Assembly (NCBI GenBank): GCA_943735955.1
Contig: OX030956.1
Location: 4,864,912 to 4,928,911 of the forward strand
Reading direction: 5' to 3'
DNA from: Piscicola geometra
Taxonomy: Eukaryota > Annelida > Clitellata > Hirudinida > Piscicolidae
DNA length: 64,000 nucleotides
Positions 50,668 to 64,000 of this stretch are shown piece by piece. Each line of letters opens with the position of its first letter. Within the stretch, counting starts at the first letter, position 1. A model generated the notes under the pieces. That model searched no databases. It was given only the letters and a program-made list of their open reading frames with translations, and was not told the DNA's origin. The position numbers and the translations under genes are program-made.

Positions 50668-51361
50668 ACTAATGAATTCTTGCATCAACTAAAGGTGCAT
50701 ATGTCTTTGAGTCTAAGAAATTGACAATCATCATTGCGATGGGAATAGAGGTCAAACTTGAAGTTTAAATAAGATATTTGTTCTAAAGGATTTCAGGAAC
50801 TACTAAGAAAAACCTTTTTGTGAACCATTTTAAACGTTTTGGTGGTCGTCTGACTTTCATTTTATCATTCATGAAATGACTGTATTTAGAAACAAAAAAT
50901 TCTAACATTGTTTTCATTAATTGTTATTATTCTTTACAGAAGCACTAGCAAAGTGTGGGATAGAATTACCGAAATGAAAATATAATATCTTATTACACAA
51001 TTTTAAAAAATTATTATTACATCTCAATAAATATTTTTAATTAATTGTTTATCCCAAAAACCTATTTTATCTAATGAATAATAAAGATTTTATACAAACA
51101 ATTGATTATATGAAGTTCATAATATATTCAGAATATAATATTCTATACCTAGGTTCGGTTTTAGGTGTGCGTGTCGGTTCCTTAATGGTTCATGTATCAA
51201 ATAGAAAGTTTTACAATTTTATTTTATTTAATCTTTTTTTTTAATCTTTAAAGTTGTTTTTTAATAAAAAAATAATTGATGTCTTTTTTAAAAGCTTGAG
51301 GATAATTTTATTCAGATATTTCATGTTCGATCTGTACAATTGCTAATAATTAAATAAAAAA

Positions 51362-57086
<5,725 letters not shown>

Positions 57087-57092
57087 GCGCCT

Positions 57093-57105
57093 TTGTGTGT
57101 GCTTG

Positions 57106-57141
<36 letters not shown>

Positions 57142-57183
57142 TGTGTTTGTGTGTGTTTGTTTGTGTTTGTGTGTATGTGTTTG

Positions 57184-57235
<52 letters not shown>

Positions 57236-57246
57236 TGTGTGTGTGC

Positions 57247-57282
<36 letters not shown>
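57093..57282 (+). repeat. imperfect (TG)n microsatellite in 3' flank
   Basis: TG run with TTTG interruptions starting a few bases after the stop codon of the tail-anchored protein gene, so probably in its 3' UTR. Confidence 0.95.
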
Positions 57283-57283
<1 letters not shown>

Positions 57284-60200
57284 AGCACAATTTTTATGCG
57301 TTATAAGGCAATTATTGCGGTGCTCTATTGTCAAAGTGGCATAGGTGGCAATGATTCATGAGGTCATCTGGTTGTTGAGTCTTTAATCGACTTATGTTAT
57401 TATTTTTTTTAACCCTGTTTATGTGTTTGAATTTTTAGTTGTTTTCACATACTTACGAAGAGATCCAAAACACACACAGATGAATACACATGAACGAGAA
57501 TTCTAAAGCTTTACATTGTAAAACTAGTGTTAACTATTGGCTTTTTAAATTCCCTCCAAATAAAGAATATACAGATAAATTTTTGCATTTTTGAATAGTT
57601 AAATGAAAGAAATGATTAATAGATGATTGATTGAAGGAATGAATGAATGCAATATTCCCTTGTTAAGATTGATGTGGTGCTTCATCTATTGAGTTTTATT
57701 TCCCTTTCGTGCATTCTAAACATTTTTGTGTATGAAAAAGAAATATCTCATTTCTGTTGTTATAGAGTTAATATTCTTTCTGAGATATCTCAATTCATAA
57801 GTAGCGAATTAGGTTTTTAAATATGCTCGTTTCGGCCCATAAAGTGCATATATATTTTATCTATCATCTTCAATCTTAGAGTGGTATTTTAAAATCATTT
57901 TACAATTCAGTTCTTGATTGTTAGACTTCAGTTTCGTTGCCACGTTTTCATTTGTCTTCCCTCAAACCTCAAATTCATTTTATCCAGTGATTGTTATTTG
58001 TCTGCATGATTAGTTTCCAAATTTATCATTACATTCTTTATTAAATCGGTTTATTTTATGTTTGTAAACGGTTTTTAACTTCGTTTTATATCTTTATCGT
58101 TCTTCAAAACTTCATCCTTGCTGAATTCATAAAAATAATTCATGATGATGAGGAGGAGGTTGATGATGATAGTGATGATGATGATGATGTTGTTTATGGT
58201 GATGGTGATAATTATTAATGTGAGACTCCTCATAATCATAATCATCATCATCATCATCATTATCATCACTTAGCACCCTTCAAGTCTCATCTTGTTGTAC
58301 ACCCACCTTTCCATCGTTGTTATGCAAAAGTTGGTGTTTGTGAGGTTGTGGCATATTAGCAAGAGGTTTCAAGATACCATTGCCAAATTCAGAACAGGTG
58401 TATAATGTTTGATCGTTCCGTTGATATGTTTTCTATCAACTTTTTAAAATGGTAAGAAAATACTACAATCTTTTAATGCTTATGCTTTTGTGTGTGTGTG
58501 TTTATGTTTATGTTTGTGTGTGTGTGTGTTCGTGTGAGTGTGTGCGTGAGTACTTGCGTGTTTGTGTGTGTAAGCGCCTTTGTACACGCATCTATGTGTG
58601 TATGCGTGCATGGTTACAGTGATCACGACACCATTGACATATTAGTTGACCTATGCTAAACTGCAAACGACATTCAATTGACAATGAATAAATGAATATT
58701 ATATAGAAACTTTAATTATTATGTTTTGCATTAACCATTCAAATAATGCTTTTCAATCATGCAGTCGTCAAGTGAACACCACAGTTTTGTATCAACACAT
58801 TTGTATCATGGAGTATCAATCTTTTGAAGAACTCTTCAAACCATAACATAGCGAACTAACACATAGACACACACAAACTATTAAACACACATCAATACAC
58901 ACACGTCGATTTTAAACTTGTTTTAATCCTAATAACGACTTATTGAAAACAAATCCGTTTCTAATAGTCACAATTTCAACCTAATTTTCCAATTTCTAAC
59001 TTAGAGTTGTGTAATGCATTGATTTTTGTTGCCATTATCCCTCCTATAATAACCTATCTTTCGCTTATCTTTACTTCCACACATTCTCACTCTTCCAATC
59101 AACTTTATCAATTTACTTTTTATTTAGAATGACTAATACTGAAAAATACACACGACTTTCTTTATTTCATTCAAATTCGCAGTTATTTTCGGACCTTGTA
59201 TGTAACCTGGTTGACGACTTATAGAAAATAATCTTTAAAAGTGATGTAAAACGTCTCAGCGTGGCTGTGCCATCATTTGTGTTTTATTGAGGCTAATTGT
59301 TAGGCGGAACCATCGCATGTCTCAGAGAACCTGTCGAGTAGAATTTGCAGTTTTGCTTCAGGATAGGTAAATAATGCCTATTTATAATGCGCCATTTCAG
59401 AATGGGTAACCAAAGCAGCAAGAGAAAGACTTGAGAGCAGCAGGGGTCGTCGGAAGGACCATAGGCGAAGTTGAACTTTTTTAGGATTTTGATGACTTGA
59501 ATTTGAACATGCAAGGCAGTATGGACGTAACCTCGGCTGGGAGACTGAATGAGTGATATCACTTGTCTAAGGTGTTTCCTTGGACTAGTGGTAGAGCTTC
59601 TTTCTTTTTCGTACATGTGTCACTTGGCTTTAGGATTTTCCTTCTACACGTTGAAAGCGATGTGAAATATGAAAGTACGTCATGATTATCTCCACTGCTA
59701 CCAATTACTCCAATTTAGAATTTTAAAACTGACTTCTAAATTAACTTTTTACCTATTTTCATCTTGCTTACAAATCGTCTATTTAGTTTTTGTCACAGGC
59801 AACCTCTCACCACAACTCGACTCTCACTGGAATCACCACCACTACTTAGAGCCCTTGATACCTGCTTGAAAACACGAGTACCTTTTCCATAGTAACCTTA
59901 AAACCTTACTCCTCCTAATGTACATTGTACGTTAGGTGTATGTCTCAATCAACCCACCTATTTGATGCACCATTCTTGAATCTTTTTCAACTAATGGTGC
60001 TATTGTTACAAATGCAGCATAGCTAATGTTAGACGTGCTTTTTTTTAATTGATTAATTAATTAATAGTTATGTTAATTAATAGACGTACACTGAACCGGT
60101 AAATATTTGATGTGTTAATTAAATTACATAGATTTATATAAAAAATATTTTTAATTTCAATAAATGCATATTTAGGGTTTCTATGCTTTTCTATGATTAT

Positions 60201-60469
60201 TCGATTTTGTTTATAATATTCTCATAACTCTTGATGATTTATTGTTATTGTTACCTTGTTTGTTGTCAGATATCAAATTATAAAAAGATTTTTTACTGGT
60301 TCCATCACCGACAATAATGACAGTGATGACAAGAAATTTAAATTCTTATTTTTATATCAGTAGATTATTATTTTTTATATTATTGTAGATTATTATTATT
60401 ATCCTATAATCTAATATTTTTATTATTATACTTTATTAAAATTATTTTAAATAATAAATAAATAAAAAT
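57283..60469. other. intergenic, microsatellites only
   Basis: AT-rich DNA with a GAT/ATC microsatellite at about 58141-58265 and TG-rich DNA at 58480-58600. The 107-codon frame at 59293-59616 (minus) has no family resemblance. Confidence 0.4.
58141..58265. repeat. GAT / ATC microsatellite pair
   Basis: A GATGAT-type tract followed by an ATCATC tract about 50 nt later. The two halves are partly complementary and could form a hairpin. Confidence 0.85.
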
Positions 60470-60670
60470 AATAGGTGAACGGGTAGCCGAGTCAGCAACG
60501 ACTCTCGGCTTGACCAATAATGAAAGGTCTTAGCTTCAAGTGCAACCAATGCCCTAGTAACCCAAAGGCGCAAATGAAAATATGCAGCCTAAGTGGCTTG
60601 GAAGCCCGTTCGGGTTATACGCCACTATAATAATGCTCGTCATTATTATATTATTATTATTATTTTAGGC
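60470..60670 (+). mobile_element. tRNA-derived SINE sharing a LINE-like 3' tail (copy 4)
   Basis: The 5' part has a box A-like TAGCCGAGTCAG (60484-60495) and a decayed box B-like AGCTTCAAGTGC (from 60532), at tRNA-like spacing. A unique body of about 60 nt follows. The 3' part, CTTGGAAGCCCGTTCGGG, TTATACGCCACTATAATAA and TGCTCGTC, is the tail found alone at 21181, 30817 and 50609. An (ATT)n run ends the element. Head, body, LINE-like tail and simple repeat is the standard SINE plan. Confidence 0.65.
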
Positions 60671-62292
60671 CATAAGCTGAAGCATCTCCTACGTAACCTG
60701 GACATTAAACACCTAGCTTTCTTCCACTTTAAAACCAATAACGGCATCTTGACAGATTCAATCATTTACTTTAATACTTTCACTGAAATATATTTAAGTC
60801 ATTCATTACGGTAATAAAGGCATAAAGCACTCTTCGGCATAGCACTCACGTCATTACATGAGTCAAGAAAGTGTACTACTTGTGTACTACATGTGTACTA
60901 CATGTGTACTAAATGTGTACTACATGTGTACTACATGTGTACTACATGTGAACTACATGTGTACTAAATAGTGTACTACATGCATGCATGCCTTGGATGG
61001 ACTGATGAGGAAGGCTGTTGGTGATGGGGCGATGATAAACCTTCAAATGCACGTGCTTGCAAGGGTTGATGATGATTGCGTAAAGGCACGTATGGAGGGG
61101 AGCAGACATGCTAGGCTCACAAGGTGGTGGAGTCATAAGAAAAGTGAGAGAGTTATCGAGGGTGGTGAGAGGGCGGTGTTTGATGAGTGAATGTTCTATG
61201 GAGAAAAGAGTGGGAGAGGTTTATAATATGTAATCCACAAGGAAAGGAGGATAAGAGTAAAGAAACGTGCCAATGACTATCGTCTTCATGTAACTTGCTA
61301 AAGAATGAAAAACTGCTCTTAGAACATCAAAATATGAAAATTTATTCTTTAATCAAGAAAACAAATTTGAATACATGCTTGAATGACAAACACTATTTTT
61401 ATGTTTGATGTGCAGTTATTTTTAGAGATCTAATTAGAAACAGAAAAAGAAGCCGACTTCCATTAAAAAAGTGAGATTTTAAGCAATAAGGCAATAAATC
61501 TACTGACTTGAAGAATTAATTTAAAAACGCACTTATAAATAAATAAATAACACAACATACATAAAGCTGAAATAAATGTTATCGAAACGCATACTATCAC
61601 ACAATGTGTTACACACATACAAGTGGTGTACGTCAACTAGTGACGCTTGACAAAATGAAATGAGTATGTCATTCTAAAGCCATGATATTTTAGAAGCAAT
61701 GTTGAAAAAAACGTACTTTCAAGGCTCTTAATATGCGAAGCTGCAACAACAAAAACAACAAGAGATTCAACAACCATTGGCATTGATTCAAGGCATCCAC
61801 TGAATAAGCCGACATCTAGTCATTCCTTCGAACCTCACAGACAATAACACTTCCACATTTCTGCATTCTGAAGATCATATTTCTCACAAACGACACACTG
61901 ACTCGTCTATGAAAGCAGTATAAACTCCGAAGCACATAAAACTAAAGCGGCCAGCACATTTCTAGTGCACTCTCAAGCTTTATATATATTTATTAAATAC
62001 TATCTTTCCAATCACATATAGGCATTTTAAAACCAGAGTAAAGCATTTACCATATAAATATATGAATCCAATAAAGCATAATCCAGGGTATTCGTTTCAG
62101 TCTATAGCTTATCTATCAGGCTTTAATAGCTTATCATGGCACTTCAAAAACGTTAGTATCACGGCATCAAAGCCATCAACCACAAAAGCCTTACCAGCGT
62201 CAAATCCTTCTTGATCCAACAACAACATCCCTTCTCGATCCAACAACATCCCTCCACAACCATCCAACCACCATCATTTAAATGCACTCCAT
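60671..62292. other. intergenic / probable Rh 3' UTR side
   Basis: Contains an 11-bp tandem repeat at 60866-60975. A 68-codon plus-strand frame follows (60984-61190), rich in Arg and Glu, without splice or family support. The part next to 62292 should be the 3' UTR of the Rh gene on the minus strand. Confidence 0.4.
60866..60975 (+). repeat. 11-bp tandem repeat
   Basis: About ten units of ACATGTGTACT, some with one change (AAATGTGTACT), ending in CATGCATGCATG. Confidence 0.9.
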
Positions 62293-64000
62293 CTACGATG
62301 AGTTGAGCATGGCTGCTTGCTCGTGCAGCTTGAAGATTGGGGGAGCGTTCACAGAGTTCGGAATGACTGGGTATCCGTCTGAGGGCAGCACCCAGTAGTC
62401 CCAGTCGTCCATTATCTCAGCGTCCTTCGGCTGCCTCCAGATGGGCAGACGAAGCAGGAAGCCTGTTTGCGAGGAAAATAAAGTAATAATAGTAATAGGG
62501 TGCACTATGCCACTTATTATCCATCACCATGAATGCTATTCAACACTACCAAACGATTAAACTCAAATTGAGTAAACTTCACGAATGATTAAACTCAAAT
62601 TAAGTAAACATAGACAAAAGATTAAACTCAAATTAAGTAAACTTCACAAAAGATTGAACTAAAATAAAGTAAACTCACGCAACAGCACCACCACACGTAT
62701 CCCACCTGTGATGATTCCTCCAACGAGGGCAATGCCCAGCACCACGCCCAGAGAAGCCAGCTGGTACAGGGCCTTGTGTGAGAAGCCATCTGTCGTGCTG
62801 TGAATTAGGAATAAACGAAAGTTAAGAAAAAAATCAACTTTGTTACAATTTATTTCTAAAATAGATTTTATAAATTTAAATCATTTTAAATAAACAAGCT
62901 TGAAAAGTCACTTATCTATGTATTTAACATTTGCGCAAAACACGGCAATACTTAATACACCGCCAACCTGCTTTCGTCGTTGATGGCGATGATGATGACG
63001 CTGACAATAAGACTGATAATGCCGGGAAGACCGTGCAGGTTGTGCACCCCTCTCGTGTCGTGGATCTTCAGACGTTGGTTGCAAGTGGGCTGTTGGTGCG
63101 TGCAAGGGTGGGTACATATAATTAAATACAAAATAATGGAAACTTTTTATAATGTGACTTACAGACAAAAGGTATTTAGAGAAAGGGAGATGGAGTGAGA
63201 AAATATTTGAAATTGAAGATTTCGATTAATTCCATAAACTTATCGAATATTTGATTTTTCTCCATGTAACCCACCGTGAGAAACTGGTAGCCCAAGACGG
63301 AAATCACTCCAGCAATGCAGCCGACCAGCAGTGCTACCCAGGGACACTTGAGGAGGTCTGCCACACAACCCAGCGCCACTCCCCCTGCCAGCGTGGCATT
63401 CTGAATGTGGATCTGGAAAGAGATGAATGATTTGGTGGATGAATAACTTAGAATGAAGTAATAAATAAATAAATCATTAGTTTCAAGAAAAATAATCCAT
63501 AAAACATAAAAAATAGTTTAATTCTTGATTTTAAAAAAGCATTTAAAGAAGCAAACACATTAAACTATAAATCCCACGTGAACCAACACGCCCAGCCACA
63601 AACCATAGTGAGTCTTCGGTTCTTCTGGACCATGGCCGACACCACAACGACAGCGACTGCAGACGCCAAAAGTCCCAGGTAAGTGTTGCAGATGGCTCTG
63701 AAAAAGGTCTCTCCAGGCGCCAAGGCTGCGTTGAATGAAGGCCAAAAAAGCCACAAAAAGAGAGTGCCTGGTGAAGGATTGTTGGTGATTGTTGATTGTT
63801 TTTAGTGATAGAAGTGAGTTGGTGTTGGCGATAAATACAATTTTTTAAGATTTTGTGAATAGCAAATGTATAAATATTTTATATTTTTTAATTATTTTGT
63901 CTAAATTTTTTAATATGCACAACGACTAAACCGCCACATCAATCAACCCACCACACTGCCACCACTTACCGATCATGGTGAAAAGGTCAGAGTGGTAAAC
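62293..64000 (-). CDS. Rh-type ammonium/ammonia channel, C-terminal half (runs off right edge)
   Basis: Member of the Rhesus branch of the Amt/Rh family, trimeric membrane channels that pass NH3/NH4+ (and perhaps CO2). Six minus-strand exons join with all phases closing: 64000-63970 (cut by the window), 63767-63604, 63412-63275, 63089-62968, 62797-62706, 62462-62293. Diagnostic blocks: [20 protein letters not shown] followed by NAALAPGE, NTYLGLLASAVAV, HIQNATLAGGVALG, HDTRGVHNLHGLPG (the second channel histidine is in NLHG), VGGIITGGFLLRLPIW and DDWDYW. The cytoplasmic tail is short and ends MLNSS before TAG. The first five to six membrane segments lie beyond base 64000. Compared with typical Rh proteins, the glycine-rich stretch after HGLPG (usually GIIGGIVGA) reads GIISLIVSV here. 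Confidence 0.93.
62553..62680. repeat. 32-bp tandem repeat in Rh intron
   Basis: Four diverged units of GATTAAACTCAAATTAAGTA followed by AACTTCACAAAA, in the last intron of the Rh gene. Confidence 0.85.

Noticed and set aside
59293..59616. 107-codon minus-strand frame with a hydrophobic middle
   Set aside because: No recognisable family, no splice partners, intergenic surroundings.
60984..61190. 68-codon plus-strand frame rich in Arg and Glu after an 11-bp repeat
   Set aside because: Starts in the repeat edge and has no homologue that I recognise; composition alone is not enough.

Overview
The window is AT-rich nuclear DNA of an invertebrate animal, probably a bilaterian. Its genes are split by spliceosomal introns with GT..AG borders, from about 70 nt to more than 3 kb, and perhaps 11 kb in one case. 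The gene content is animal (SK channel, secretin-family receptor, Rh ammonium channel), with microsatellites, minisatellites and decayed LINE, SINE and DNA-transposon copies between genes. I cannot name the phylum. Nothing bacterial, viral or CRISPR-like was seen.

Layout. 1-6.2 kb: LINE endonuclease relic, a tRNA-derived SINE, and mostly featureless DNA that would lie in the SK-channel intron. 6.2-7.9 kb (minus): a large first coding exon of an SK-type potassium channel, ending in transmembrane segment S1; the rest of the channel lies off the left edge or was not found. 9.4-14.5 kb (plus): two tandem genes for secreted PEBP-like proteins, each reassembled here from ten phase-compatible exons and each ending in a GPI-anchor-like tail. 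17.3-43.5 kb (plus): a class B1 (secretin-family) neuropeptide/hormone receptor. Thirteen exons from 31991 to 43537 join without a phase break and encode most of the hormone-binding domain, seven membrane segments and the cytoplasmic tail. A long N-terminal exon (28550) and a signal-peptide exon (17330) probably belong to it, but one small connecting exon is missing. 44.7-45.0 kb (minus): decayed Merlin/ISXO2-type transposase. 46.9-47.9 kb (minus): a three-exon gene for a 147-residue single-pass membrane protein of unknown family. 50.1-50.7 kb: LINE 3' end. 51.4-57.1 kb (plus): a four-exon gene for an acidic, disordered, tail-anchored protein of unknown family, carrying a (TG)n tract, a roughly 0.95-kb proline-rich-coding minisatellite and another (TG)n tract in its introns and 3' flank. 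60.5 kb: tRNA-headed SINE. 62.3-64.0 kb (minus): the last six exons of an Rh-type ammonium channel, running off the right edge.

These are ordinary neighbouring animal genes, not an operon, and no functional link between them is implied. The most notable points are the GPI-tailed PEBP pair with matching runs of micro-exons, the probable sharing of one 3' tail between a LINE and a SINE family, and the minisatellite that is open in all forward frames beside a 3' splice site.
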